Source of the DNA: Dyella acidiphila
GTDB taxonomy: Bacteria > Pseudomonadota > Gammaproteobacteria > Xanthomonadales > Rhodanobacteraceae
DNA: 64,000 nt
Assembly: GCF_014863405.1 (NCBI RefSeq)
Contig: NZ_JACZZA010000003.1
Coordinates: 299,158-363,157 of the forward strand
Direction of reading: 5' to 3'
This document shows positions 30,910 to 39,179 of this stretch, piece by piece. The position numbers were made by a program, and so were the translations under genes. Under the pieces are notes generated by a model. That model searched no databases and was not told the origin of the DNA. It saw only the letters and a program-made list of their open reading frames with translations. Positions within the stretch are counted from its first letter, which is position 1. Each line of letters starts with the position of its first letter.

Positions 30910-31716
30910 TCAGTGCCGGTCTTGGCTGCGCGCATAGTCGCCAGGCGCGCGTCCGATCAGCTTGCGAAAGTCGCGGATGAAATGCGCCTGATCGAAATAG
31001 CCCAGTTGCAGCGCCAGCTCGCTCCACACAATGGGCGTGCCGGCCTGCAGCTGCGCAACGGCTTCATGTAGCCGGTAGCGATTGATCACCCACTTCGGGC
31101 TCACTCCGACGTATTCGTTGAACAGGCGCTGCAGGCTGCGCTTGCCCAGGCCGCTGCGCGCAGCGATCTCTTCCACCGACGTGATGCTGCGATCAGTGGC
31201 GATGTCCGCTACCAGGGCGCTGACCTGCGCCACCGTGGCATCGTGCGGCGGCAGTCTGGCGAGTAGCAATGTTTCCGCCGCATCGATCATGGCATCGAAG
31301 CTGTCGCTGGCCAGGATCGTTTGCTCGAAACGGCTGGCTGGCGCGCCGAAGATGGTGGATGCATCCATCGAGCTATCCATCAGGGTGGACACTGCCTTGC
31401 CGTAGAAGGGGCGAAAGCCGCCGGCCCTGAACTTGATGCCGAACACACGGCGTTGTCCCTCCAGCATGCGCACATAGCGTCCGCTGTGCACACCATAGAT
31501 GGCGGTGAGGCCGGGTTCGATCACGTAATGCACGTTCGGATGGGGCAGGGTTTCCTGCTGCTGCGCGGGCAGGCCGCGCAGGTCCCAGGCCACGTACCAA
31601 TAGTGTTCGACCAGCATGGCCAAGGCCGCGGAGGGCGCGCGCCGCGCGTGCTCGAACGTGCCTTGTTCCAGGCGCTGGTGCAGCACGCCGCGCGGCGGCC
31701 CTGGATCAGCGCCCAT
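30910..31716 (-). CDS. AraC-family transcriptional regulator
   Basis: 268 residues from ATG 31716; a TTG at 31743 would add nine residues. An N-terminal domain of the DUF6597 type (MLVEHYWYVAWDLRG...HPNVHYVIEPG...GIKFRAGGFRPF) is followed by a C-terminal AraC DNA-binding domain: ITSVEEIAARSGLGKRSLQRLFNEYVGVSPKWVINRYRL, then LALQLGYFDQAHFIRDFRKLIGRAPGDY. It is divergent from a DUF3224 gene, which it may regulate. Confidence 0.86.
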   Translation of the reverse strand: MGADPGPPRGVLHQRLEQGTFEHARRAPSAALAMLVEHYWYVAWDLRGLPAQQQETLPHPNVHYVIEPGLTAIYGVHSGRYVRMLEGQRRVFGIKFRAGGFRPFYGKAVSTLMDSSMDASTIFGAPASRFEQTILASDSFDAMIDAAETLLLARLPPHDATVAQVSALVADIATDRSITSVEEIAARSGLGKRSLQRLFNEYVGVSPKWVINRYRLHEAVAQLQAGTPIVWSELALQLGYFDQAHFIRDFRKLIGRAPGDYARSQDRH

Positions 31717-31878
31717 GCCGGTACCGCTGTCGCGTTTTTCCAATCGGCCTGCGCATGGAATGACGTAAGGTTGCCCTGGGCGCGGCGGATGGCCGCGCGG
31801 CTATTCTGCCGGCCGGCATGGCGGCGGCGATAGCTTCTTGTCCGATCTGCGGATCGCCTTCTCGCACAGGAGCTTGTC

Positions 31879-32268
31879 ATGCAAGCAAACGGATCCTTCG
31901 AAGTAAAGCTGGTACCGCAGGCGGCAGCACCCGGTATCGAAGCGGCCAATCTGGGCCGGCAAACCCTCGACAAGCGTTTCAGTGGCGACCTGGAGGCCAC
32001 CAGCCTGGGCGAAATGCTCTCGGCGATGGGCCAGGTGCAGGGCTCGGCGGGTTATGTGGCGATCGAGCGCATTACCGGCACGCTGCATGGCAAGCGCGGC
32101 AGTTTCGTGCTGCAGCATTCGGGCACGATGGATCGCGGTGTGCCGAGCCTGGCGATCAGTGTGGTGCCCGATTCGGGTACGGACGAACTGGCCGGCATCA
32201 CCGGCGCGCTGCAGATCCGCATCGAGCAGGGCCAGCATTTCTACAGCTTCGACTACCGCCTGCCGTAA
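31879..32268 (+). CDS. DUF3224-domain protein
   Basis: 129 residues forming a small beta-barrel-type domain: ANGSFEVKLVPQ, RQTLDKRFSGDLEATSLGEMLSA, GYVAIERITGTLHGKRGSFVLQHSGTMDRG, and C-terminal GIEG-like GTDELAGITGALQIRIEQGQHFYSFDY. The family is widespread and uncharacterised, and is often next to AraC regulators of this DUF6597 type, as here. No signal peptide. Confidence 0.82.
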   Translation: MQANGSFEVKLVPQAAAPGIEAANLGRQTLDKRFSGDLEATSLGEMLSAMGQVQGSAGYVAIERITGTLHGKRGSFVLQHSGTMDRGVPSLAISVVPDSGTDELAGITGALQIRIEQGQHFYSFDYRLP

Positions 32269-32378
32269 GCGCGACCGGCTGAACGAAGCGACGCTTCCAC
32301 CACTTCAATTTCACCCATGCTTTGCGGATGCGCAGACAGGATGGCACGGCAGTATTGACCCGTTACGAGGAGATAGCC

Positions 32379-32954
32379 ATGTCGGCCAAGCCCTTCCAGT
32401 CGGATATCGAGACGATCCGCAAACGTGCCCGCGAACATATCGACCGGGGCGCCATCACCGAAGGCTATACCGCCGATCGCGCCACCGTGATCAAGATATT
32501 GAACGAGGCGCTGGCCACCGAGCTGGTCTGCACCTTGCGCTACAAACGGCACTACTACATGGCCTCGGGCATTCACGCCAAGAGCGTGGCGGCGGAGTTC
32601 CTGGAGCATGCCAACGAAGAACAGCAACACGCGGACATGATTGCCGAACGCATCACCCAGCTCGAAGGTGCGCCGGATTTCAATCCGCAGGGCTTGCTTA
32701 CGCGCAGTCATGCCGACTACGTGGAAGGCGATGATCTGGTCGACATGATCAAGGAAGATCTGGTGGCCGAGCGCATCGCCATCGACAGCTATCGCGAGAT
32801 CGTGCAGTACCTGGGCAATGACGATCCGACCTCGCGGCGCCTGATGGAACAGATTCTGGCGATGGAGGAAGAGCACGCCGAGGATCTGTCGACCTTGCTG
32901 GAAGAACTGGGCAAGAAGGGCGAGCCGGCGAAGCCGGCGCGGCGGCATCACTAA
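32379..32954 (+). CDS. Ferritin-like / bacterioferritin-type diiron protein
   Basis: 191 residues from ATG 32379 with SD GAGGAG. Predicted four-helix bundle with two E-x-x-H-type ligand motifs: an N-terminal glutamate in NEALATELVCTLRYKRHYY, EHANEEQQHADMIAERI, then DLVAERIAIDSYREIV and MEEEHAEDLSTLLEEL. This fits ferroxidase proteins related to bacterioferritin and Dps-like iron stores. No heme-binding methionine can be assigned with confidence. The N-terminal IRKRAREHIDRGAIT is a Xanthomonadales-type extension. Confidence 0.8.
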   Translation: MSAKPFQSDIETIRKRAREHIDRGAITEGYTADRATVIKILNEALATELVCTLRYKRHYYMASGIHAKSVAAEFLEHANEEQQHADMIAERITQLEGAPDFNPQGLLTRSHADYVEGDDLVDMIKEDLVAERIAIDSYREIVQYLGNDDPTSRRLMEQILAMEEEHAEDLSTLLEELGKKGEPAKPARRHH

Positions 32955-33016
32955 GCGCGGTTTTTTCGCGTTGTTGCGTGAGTAGCCTGTTCGTAGAAAA
33001 GCGCTAACTCTCCAGA

Positions 33017-33046
33017 CCGTCATTCCGGCCTTCGCCGAAATGACGG
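33017..33046. repeat. REP-like palindrome, CCGTCATTCCGGC family
   Basis: CCGTCATTCCGGC-CTT-CGCCGAAATGACGG, 13-base arms with one mismatch. It is preceded by CTCTCCAGA, and the same block in opposite orientation occurs at 42874-42905, so both are members of one dispersed family. Confidence 0.75.
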
Positions 33047-33102
33047 TGAGGGGGTTGTGCATCGGGAACCGGCGTGAGCGGGCCGCCAATTGACCGCAAT
33101 GC

Positions 33103-34119
33103 TTACCAGCCGGATAGCACCAGCTTGCCGATCGTTTTGCCCGATTCCAGCCGGCGATGCGCTTCGCGCAGATTTTCCGCATTGATCGGGCTGAGCGCCT
33201 CGCGCTGAATGCCGCGCAATTCACCCTCGTCGATCAGCGCAGCCACCCGCGCCAGGATGCGGCCCTGCTCACCCATGTCAGCGGTGCGGAAGCGCGGACG
33301 CGCAAACATCATTTCCCAATGGATGCCGATGCACTTGGACTTGTAGGGGTCGCCGAGGTTGACCGGGTTGGCCGGTTCCACGATCAGGCCCAGGTGGCCT
33401 TGCGGCGCCAATAGTTCGCCCAGCTCGTCCCAGTAGCGCGAGGTGTCGGCCAGGTTCAGCGCGGCATCCACGTGTTCGAAACCCAGTGCGCGCAACTGCG
33501 CCGTCAACGGCTGGCGATGATCGATCACCTGCTGCGCGCCCATGGCGCGGCACCAGGCCTGCGTTTCCGGGCGCGAGGCGGTGGCAATCACGTTGAAGCC
33601 GGCGCGGCGCGCCAGCTGGATGGCGATCGAGCCCACGCCGCCGGCGCCTGCGATGATCAGGATCGACTTGCCACGGCCGCCATCTTCAGGCCGGTACGGC
33701 ATGCGCTCGAACAGCAATTCCCATGCGGTGATGGCAGTCAGCGGCAGCGCCGCCGCACCGGCGGCATCGAGCCGGCGCGGACGATGCGCTACCAGCCGTG
33801 CATCCACCGCCTGATACTGCGCATTGCTGCCGGGGCGCGTGACATCGCCGGCGTAATACACCTCGTCGCCCGGCTTGAAGCCGCTTACGCCAGCGCCGAC
33901 CGCTTCCACCACGCCGGCCGCGTCGAAGCCAAGCACGCGCGGCTGCGCTTCCACCTGCGGTTTGGGTGCGCGCAACTTGGTGTCCACCGGATTGACCGAG
34001 ATCGCTTCCACACGCACCAGCAAGTCCTCGGCGCCGATGGCCGGGGTGGGCAGTTCCACGTCGAGCAGCGATTGCGGGTCGTCGATCGGCAGATAGCGGG
34101 TGAGTGCAACGGCTTTCAT
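33103..34119 (-). CDS. Zinc-type alcohol dehydrogenase-like (quinone oxidoreductase family) protein
   Basis: 338 residues from ATG 34119 with SD GGAGAA. MDR superfamily: N-terminal GroES-like fold (RVEAISVNPVDTKLR, VLGFDAAGVVEAVG) and Rossmann motif IIAGAGGVGSIAIQLARRAG. The cysteines of the structural zinc site are absent, as in zinc-free quinone reductase relatives. It lies 72 bases downstream of the MFS gene in the same direction, probably one operon opposite the LysR regulator. Confidence 0.85.
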   Translation of the reverse strand: MKAVALTRYLPIDDPQSLLDVELPTPAIGAEDLLVRVEAISVNPVDTKLRAPKPQVEAQPRVLGFDAAGVVEAVGAGVSGFKPGDEVYYAGDVTRPGSNAQYQAVDARLVAHRPRRLDAAGAAALPLTAITAWELLFERMPYRPEDGGRGKSILIIAGAGGVGSIAIQLARRAGFNVIATASRPETQAWCRAMGAQQVIDHRQPLTAQLRALGFEHVDAALNLADTSRYWDELGELLAPQGHLGLIVEPANPVNLGDPYKSKCIGIHWEMMFARPRFRTADMGEQGRILARVAALIDEGELRGIQREALSPINAENLREAHRRLESGKTIGKLVLSGW

Positions 34120-34191
34120 GGTCGGTTCTCCTTCAAGCATCGGCAGACGATAAGGCCAGGATGGCTAAACGGTTGTATGCGGAACAGGGAA

Positions 34192-35397
34192 TCAGGCTTC
34201 GTTGCCGGCGCAGGCGGCCAGGCGCAGCTCGCCGTTTTCGCGCTGGCGTGCCCACAGCGCCACCAGCAGTCCGCTCAGCGTGACCAGCGCGGCCACCCAG
34301 GTCAGCGCCGCCAGCCCCGGCCCGCGCGCCACCACCACGCCGCCCAGCCACGCACCCAACGCATTGCCCAGATTGAAGGCGCCGATATTCAGGCTCGACG
34401 CCAGGCTTTGTGCATTGTGCGCCTTGTGCAGCACCCACAATTGCAGCGGCGGCACGGTGGCAAACGCGGCTACGCCGAGCAGGCCGACGAACAGCACGGT
34501 CAGCACTTTGTTGTGCAGCACGAAGCCCATTACGCCGAGCACCGCGATCAGCACCAGCAACGTGGCGAGCAGTGCCGGCATCAGGCGCCGGTCGGCCAGT
34601 TTGCCGCCGAGCAGATTGCCTGCGATCAGGCCGATGCCGAAGATCAGCAGGATCGGCGACACCGCGCTTTCGCCGAAGCCGGTCACTTGCGTAAGCATCG
34701 GCTGGATATAGGTGAATACGGTGAACACGCCGGCAAAGCCCAACACGGTCATCAACAGGCCCAGCAACACGGCGGGATTGCCGATTGCGCGCAGCTCGTC
34801 GCGCACCGCGATGCGCTTGCCGGCGCCATGGTCGGCCGGTACCAGCGCGGCAATCACCAACATCGCCACTACGCCGATCGCGGCCACGGCCCAGAACGTC
34901 GAGCGCCAGCCGAAGTGCAGGCCCAGCCACGCGCCGGCCGGTACGCCGAGCAGGGTGGCGATGGTCAGGCCGGTAAACATGATCGAGATGGCCGAGGCGC
35001 GCCGGTCGGGCGCCACCAGGCTGGTCGCCACCACCGCGCCGACGCCGAAAAAGGTGCCATGCGCCAAGGCGGTGATCACGCGCGCCAACAGCAGTACGGT
35101 GTAGTTGGGCGCCAGTGCACAGAACACATTGCCGATGGTGAAGATCGCCATCAGCGCCAGCAGCACCAGCTTGCGCGGCAGGCGGCTGGTGGCCACGGTC
35201 AGCACGGGGGCGCCGACGAATACCCCGAGCGCATAACCCGAGATCAGCAGGCCGGCAGTGGCAATGCTCACTTTCAGGTCGGCCGCCACCTGCATCAGCA
35301 GGCCCATGATCACGAATTCGGTGGTGCCGATGCCGAAGGCGCCGGCGGCCAGGGCATACAACGCTGCCGGCATGGAGCGGGAGGGGGAGGCGGCCAC
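34192..35397 (-). CDS. MFS transporter, AraJ/YdhP-type drug or sugar efflux family
   Basis: 401 residues with twelve predicted membrane helices. The start ALYALAAGAFGIGTTEFVIMGLL and motif GYALGVFVGAPVLTVATSRLPRKLVLL (motif A region) are typical of DHA1-family exporters such as AraJ. The substrate is unknown. It is divergent from a LysR-type regulator with palindromes in the shared 90-base gap, implying local control. Confidence 0.85.
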   Translation of the reverse strand: MAASPSRSMPAALYALAAGAFGIGTTEFVIMGLLMQVAADLKVSIATAGLLISGYALGVFVGAPVLTVATSRLPRKLVLLALMAIFTIGNVFCALAPNYTVLLLARVITALAHGTFFGVGAVVATSLVAPDRRASAISIMFTGLTIATLLGVPAGAWLGLHFGWRSTFWAVAAIGVVAMLVIAALVPADHGAGKRIAVRDELRAIGNPAVLLGLLMTVLGFAGVFTVFTYIQPMLTQVTGFGESAVSPILLIFGIGLIAGNLLGGKLADRRLMPALLATLLVLIAVLGVMGFVLHNKVLTVLFVGLLGVAAFATVPPLQLWVLHKAHNAQSLASSLNIGAFNLGNALGAWLGGVVVARGPGLAALTWVAALVTLSGLLVALWARQRENGELRLAACAGNEA

Positions 35398-35439
35398 AAG
35401 CGGGCTCCGTCAGAGAGATGCGTGCAGCCTAGGTGTTTG

Positions 35440-35493
35440 CATCTTCTGTAAAAACCAGCAAGATGACTAATCACTTTCAATGGAATATTGAAA
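35440..35493. promoter_or_regulatory. Two inverted repeats in the MFS/LysR divergent promoter
   Basis: CATCTT-N14-AAGATG at 35440-35465 and TTTCAA-N7-TTGAAA at 35475-35493. The second fits a LysR-type site and overlaps the presumed TTG start of the regulator, consistent with autoregulation. Confidence 0.45.
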
Positions 35494-36417
35494 ATCGTGG
35501 ACCGCGTCGGCGACCTCATCCTGTTTATGCGGGTGCTGGACCAGGGTTCGATCAGCGCGGCCGCGCGCAGCCTGAACCTGTCTGTGGCCGTCGCCAGCCA
35601 GCGGCTGAAGCGGCTCGAACACGATCTGGGCGTACGCCTGCTGCACCGGACCACGCGCCGCCTGCATCCCACCCCGGAAGGGCTGGCGCTGGCCGAACAG
35701 GGGCGTCCGCTGGTGGAAGACCTGGAGGCGCTTACCTCCGGCCTGCGCCAGGGCGCCAAGGATGTCGTCGGCACGCTGCGGCTCACCGCCTCCGCCTCGT
35801 TTGGACGGCAGTACGTATCGCCGCTGCTGGCGGCCTTCATGGAGCGTTACCCGCGCGTGCGCCTGAGCGTGAATCTCACCGACGAAATGCAGGACTTGGT
35901 CAGCGCCGGCTACGACCTTGCCATCCGCATCGGCGCCTTGCACGACTCGCGCCTGGTGGCGCGCAAGCTGGCGGTGAATCGCCGCGTGCTGTGTGCGTCG
36001 CCCGACTATCTGCGCCGCCGCGGTACGCCGCGCACCCCGGAAGAACTGGCCACGCATGAATGCGTGATGCTGGTGGGCAGTGCGGGCCGCCAGGATGTGT
36101 GGCGCCTGCACGATGCACAGGGACATCTGCACACGGTGCGCGTCAGTGGGCGACTGGAATCGTCGCTGGGCGAGTTGCTGCGCGATGCGGCGCTGGCCGG
36201 GCTGGGCATCGCCCAGCATTCCACCTGGCATGTATGCGACGACCTGCGCGCGGGGCGCCTGCAGGTGGTGTTGCCGGACTATTCGATTGCCGACACCGGC
36301 ATCTACGCGGTGATGCCGCAGCGGCGGCTGGTGCCGCTGCGGGTGCGGGCGTTTGTGGATTTCCTGGCCGAGCAGTTCGGGGACATCCCGCCGTGGGAGC
36401 GGGGATTGTCGGCGTAG
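35488..36417 (+). CDS. LysR-family transcriptional regulator
   Basis: 309 residues if it starts at TTG 35488, or 306 from GTG 35497; no in-frame ATG is near. N-terminal winged helix: FMRVLDQGSISAAARSLNLSVAVASQRLKRLEHDLGVRLLHRTTRRL. The effector domain follows (GTLRLTASASFGRQYVSPLLAAFMERYPRVRL). Divergent from the MFS-dehydrogenase operon, its likely target. Confidence 0.86.
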   Translation: MKIVDRVGDLILFMRVLDQGSISAAARSLNLSVAVASQRLKRLEHDLGVRLLHRTTRRLHPTPEGLALAEQGRPLVEDLEALTSGLRQGAKDVVGTLRLTASASFGRQYVSPLLAAFMERYPRVRLSVNLTDEMQDLVSAGYDLAIRIGALHDSRLVARKLAVNRRVLCASPDYLRRRGTPRTPEELATHECVMLVGSAGRQDVWRLHDAQGHLHTVRVSGRLESSLGELLRDAALAGLGIAQHSTWHVCDDLRAGRLQVVLPDYSIADTGIYAVMPQRRLVPLRVRAFVDFLAEQFGDIPPWERGLSA

Positions 36418-36436
36418 ATACCCGCGAATGTTCGCG

Positions 36437-36484
36437 CTCGCCCTGCCGCCATCCCAGCTCTCGCTGGGATGGCGGCAGGGCGAG
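36437..36484. repeat. Long perfect inverted repeat after lysR
   Basis: Arms of 21 bases with no mismatch (left arm begins CTCGCCCTGCCGCC, ends ATCCCAG) around a 6-base loop CTCTCG. REP-like; lies between convergent lysR and ppa just upstream of a terminator. Confidence 0.82.
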
Positions 36485-36520
36485 ATAGTCATTGCTCGCA
36501 ACGCATCTGCAATCAGCAAA

Positions 36521-36557
36521 AGAAAACGGCGCATCGCCAGGGCGATGCGCCGTTTCT
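36521..36557. terminator. Terminator between lysR-type gene and ppa
   Basis: AAACGGCGCATCGCC-AG-GGCGATGCGCCGTTT: 15-base perfect arms with A-rich left and T-rich right flanks, so it works in both directions; it is 21 bases past the ppa stop. Confidence 0.88.
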
Positions 36558-36577
36558 GCAAACCAGGCAAAGCAGCC

Positions 36578-37111
36578 TTACTTGGCCTGCTTGTGACGCT
36601 CGATGCCGGCCATGATTTCGGCCTTCGCCTCGTCGGCGCCGACCCAGCCCTCAAGCTTCACCCACTTGCCCTTCTCCAGGTCCTTGTAGTGCTCGAAGAA
36701 GTGGCCGATGCGCTCCAGCCAGTGGCCGGACACGCCCTTGATGTCTTCGATATGCGCGTAGCCGGGGAAGATCTTCTTGGACGGGATCACCACCAGCTTC
36801 TCGTCGCTGCCGGCCTCGTCGGTCATCTTCAGCATGCCCACCGGATGGCAGCGGATCACCGAGCCCGGCACCAGAGGCAGCGGCAGGATCACCAGGGCAT
36901 CCAGCGGATCGCCGTCGCCGCCCAGGGTGCCCGGCACGTAGCCGTAGTTGCAGGGGTAGCGCATGGGGGTGGAAAGGATGCGGTCGACGAAGATCGCGCC
37001 GCTGGCCTTGTCGACTTCATATTTGACCGGCTCGGCATCCTTGGGGATTTCGATGACGACGTTGATTTCGTTCGGCACGTCGCGGCCGGCGCTAACCAGA
37101 TCCAGGCCCAT
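36578..37111 (-). CDS. ppa: Inorganic pyrophosphatase (family I, soluble)
   Basis: Hydrolyses pyrophosphate in the cytoplasm. 177 residues from ATG 37111, with AAGGAG 8 bases before it. Active-site segments: KYEVDKASGAIFVDRIL, MRYPCNYGYVPGTLGGDGDPLDALVI (the D-x-D-P-x-D metal-binding signature) and DEKLVVIP. With hppA and pfp in the next 10 kb, three enzymes that consume pyrophosphate lie close together. Confidence 0.96.
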   Translation of the reverse strand: MGLDLVSAGRDVPNEINVVIEIPKDAEPVKYEVDKASGAIFVDRILSTPMRYPCNYGYVPGTLGGDGDPLDALVILPLPLVPGSVIRCHPVGMLKMTDEAGSDEKLVVIPSKKIFPGYAHIEDIKGVSGHWLERIGHFFEHYKDLEKGKWVKLEGWVGADEAKAEIMAGIERHKQAK

Positions 37112-37248
37112 GGGGCACTCCTTACGTGTAACCAAAGCGGGGAAAGCCGCTCAGGATACGGCAAACCTTGCCGCGGCGCACCAACGCGCGCCGGCGCCGG
37201 CGCGCACGTTCAGGGCCGGCCCGGGCCCGATGTAAAAAACCTGTGCGA

Positions 37249-37283
37249 ATTGGCCCTGCGCGATGGCGGCCGATTGGCTATGG
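37249..37283 (+). promoter_or_regulatory. ATTGG direct repeats, left copy (candidate MocR site)
   Basis: ATTGGCC at 37249 and ATTGGCTATGG at 37273, 24 bases apart, followed 29 bases later by CCTAGCCTG at 37302. Exactly the same elements with the same 24 and 29 spacings occur at 38957-39017. Direct-repeat half sites are known for MocR/GabR-type regulators. Confidence 0.5.
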
Positions 37284-37309
37284 AAGGTGCGCTGGCAGGT
37301 GCCTAGCCT

Positions 37310-37403
37310 GGACCCATCGACGGTACCGTGACGCTGCCGCGATTCCGGTGTTCTCCCTCACCCGCGGGCCGGTTTCCCCCATTGCCGCCCGCGGGCTTTT
37401 TTT
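37310..37403 (+). ncRNA. Candidate small RNA A (C-rich loops, rho-independent end)
   Basis: Inferred transcript of about 94 bases from near the CCTAG block to a terminator (CCCGCGGGC/GCCCGCGGG stem with seven Ts at 37397-37403). It contains CTCCCTCA at 37353-37360, an anti-ribosome-binding-site type sequence, and a terminator loop with TTTCCCCCA. It has no open frame with an SD. It resembles C-rich-loop sRNAs of Xanthomonadales such as sX13 in concept; homology is not claimed. Confidence 0.5.
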
Positions 37404-37429
37404 GCTCGCGCCGGCTGCCGCCAGGCAAC

Positions 37430-38866
37430 TCAGCGCGATTCAATATGATCCAGGCATTCGCCGAACAGCTGCATGGCCTCGCGCAGCTCGGCCACGGAAA
37501 CACCGCAATAGCCGAGCATCAATCCCGGCTGCGCCGGTGCATGCAGATACAGCGGCGCCACCGGATAAAGCCCCAGGCCCTGGTCATGCGCATAGGCGAT
37601 CAGCGCCTCGCACTGGTCCGCGTCGTAGTTGCGCAGCCATACCACCAGGTGCATGCCGGCCGGTGTGTCGGCAATGTCCACGCGGTCGCCGGCATGCTGG
37701 CGCAGACCGGCGATCAGGGCTTCGCGGCGTATCTTCAGTTCCTTGCGTGCCAGACGCAGATGGCGTTCGAAGCCGCCGTCTTCCATGAAGTGCGCCAGCG
37801 CCGCCTGCTCGATCACCGGGCAGGCCATGTCGTTGAGGTATTTGGCGTTGCAGAAATCCCCGTGCAGGGCCGCAGGCAGCACCATGTAAGCCAGGCGCAG
37901 GCCACCGAACATCACCTTGGAAAACGTGCCGATATAGATGACGCGATCGCTGTCGTCGAGCGAGCGCATCGCCGGCATTGGATGCGATTCGTAGCTGAAT
38001 TCGCCGTCGTAGTCGTCTTCGATGATCCAGCATTGATGATGCTGCGCGTAATGCAGCAGTTCCTTCCGGCGCGGCAGCGAAAGAATCGAGCCGGTCGGGA
38101 ACTGGTGCGATGGCGTTACGTAAATCAGGCGCGGCGGTTGTTCGGGCAGCTCGCCGCAGACGATGCCGTCGTGGTCGGTGCGCACCGCGATCAGTTCGGC
38201 GCCATGCGCCTTGAGCACCTGGTGCGCGCCGAAGTAATGCGGCTCTTCCAGCACCACGCGGTCGCCCTCGTTCAACAGCACGCGGGCGGCCAGGTCGATT
38301 GCCTGTTGCGTGCCGGAGACGATCATCACGTCGTCCGGCGAGGCTTGTACGCCGCGGCGGCGAGCCAGATAGTCGCAGGTCTGCTTGCGCAGGGCCGAGA
38401 AGCCGGCCACTTCGTTGACCGACAGCCGCGTATAGGCGGCCGCGCGCGCCAGCTCACGGCCCCAGGCATTGTTCAAGGCCGGATTGATCAGCGGATTGCC
38501 GTATTGCAGGTTGTAGCGCAGCCCGCGATGGATGCGCGGGATATCCCAGTCACGCACTTCGCGGGCCCGTTGTGCATAGCGCGAAGGCGCGGCAATAGCT
38601 GTCGCGGCATCATGATGGTTGACCGGCCTGGCTTGCAGATTGCTGACGTAACTGCCGGAGCCGACGCGGCCGGCGATAAAGCCTTCCGCGCGCAACTGCT
38701 CGTATGCGGCAAGCACGGTGGTGCGGGAAAGCTCCAGTTCGTCGGCCAGCTCGCGTGTCGGCGGCAATTGCGTGCCGGCGACAATGCGGCCGTCCAGGAT
38801 CGATGCCTTCAAGGCGCGCGTGAGCTGCTCATACAGCGGTCCGCGTCCGTCGAGTTCCAGATACAC
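37430..38866 (-). CDS. MocR/PdxR-type regulator with aminotransferase domain
   Basis: 478 residues, SD GGGAGG. N-terminal GntR winged helix (GPLYEQLTRALKASILDGRIVAGTQLPPTRELADELELSRTTVLAAYEQL) fused to a fold-type I aminotransferase domain with PLP lysine in GTFSKVMFGGLRLAY and the aspartate in IIEDDYDGEF. Family members regulate pyridoxal, GABA, taurine or cell-wall amino-acid genes. The gene is flanked on both sides by matching direct-repeat promoter blocks (37249 and 38957). No pdx or gab genes are adjacent, so the target pathway is unknown. Confidence 0.88.
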   Translation of the reverse strand: MYLELDGRGPLYEQLTRALKASILDGRIVAGTQLPPTRELADELELSRTTVLAAYEQLRAEGFIAGRVGSGSYVSNLQARPVNHHDAATAIAAPSRYAQRAREVRDWDIPRIHRGLRYNLQYGNPLINPALNNAWGRELARAAAYTRLSVNEVAGFSALRKQTCDYLARRRGVQASPDDVMIVSGTQQAIDLAARVLLNEGDRVVLEEPHYFGAHQVLKAHGAELIAVRTDHDGIVCGELPEQPPRLIYVTPSHQFPTGSILSLPRRKELLHYAQHHQCWIIEDDYDGEFSYESHPMPAMRSLDDSDRVIYIGTFSKVMFGGLRLAYMVLPAALHGDFCNAKYLNDMACPVIEQAALAHFMEDGGFERHLRLARKELKIRREALIAGLRQHAGDRVDIADTPAGMHLVVWLRNYDADQCEALIAYAHDQGLGLYPVAPLYLHAPAQPGLMLGYCGVSVAELREAMQLFGECLDHIESR

Positions 38867-38956
38867 GCCATGCCCTCCCGATGGACTTCGCGTCGCCCGC
38901 GGCCAGCCTGCGGACGTCCTTGGTGCGTGGTGCCGGCGGTTCTTGCTGACCGCTCG

Positions 38957-38992
38957 ATTGGCCTTAGGAAAATACGTGCAATTGGTTATGGA
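38957..38992 (+). promoter_or_regulatory. ATTGG direct repeats, right copy (candidate MocR site)
   Basis: ATTGGCC at 38957 and ATTGGTTATGGAGGG at 38981 (24 bases apart), then CCTAGTCTG at 39010 (29 bases on). Spacing and sequence match the copy at 37249-37310. It lies 90 bases upstream of the mocR start, so it could also mediate mocR autoregulation. Confidence 0.5.
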
Positions 38993-39019
38993 GGGAATGG
39001 GGGTAAATACCTAGTCTGA

Positions 39020-39155
39020 ATGGGTCGCGGGTTCCCGGGCGGGGAACCTGTTTGCCGGCCGTCCCCAAGGCCGGTGAACTCGGCGGCATTGCTCCCTCAC
39101 TTCCGCACCCGCGGGATGGCTCACTCTCACGGCCATCTCGCGGGTCTTCTTTTTC
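39020..39155 (+). ncRNA. Candidate small RNA B (C-rich loops, rho-independent end)
   Basis: About 135 bases from the CCTAG block to a terminator. Hairpin 1: GGTTCCC/GGGAACC at 39030-39048. Hairpin 2: CCGGCC-GTCCCCAA-GGCCGG at 39055-39074 with a C-rich loop. CTCCCTCAC lies at 39092-39100. Terminator stem ACCCGCGGGATGGC/GGCCATCTCGCGGGT at 39107-39145 followed by CTTCTTTTT. It shares CTCCCTCAC and a CCCGCGGG terminator arm with candidate A. Confidence 0.52.
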
Positions 39156-39179
39156 CTGGATCAAAGCGAGTCACGGCGA

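Larger units (their letters stand above)
37112..37429. other. Intergenic region between ppa and mocR
   Basis: 318 bases holding the ppa upstream sequence and, on the plus strand, a promoter-like block with ATTGG direct repeats and a candidate small RNA ending in a terminator at 37361-37403. No protein gene is supported. Confidence 0.6.
38867..39179. other. Intergenic region between mocR and membrane-protein gene
   Basis: 313 bases containing the mocR upstream sequence and, on the plus strand, the second direct-repeat promoter block and candidate small RNA B. No protein gene is supported. Confidence 0.6.

Noticed and set aside
33472..35451. Long plus-strand frame of 659 codons across the dehydrogenase and MFS genes
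   Set aside because: Antisense to two well-recognised genes, with low-complexity Gln/His/Arg translation.
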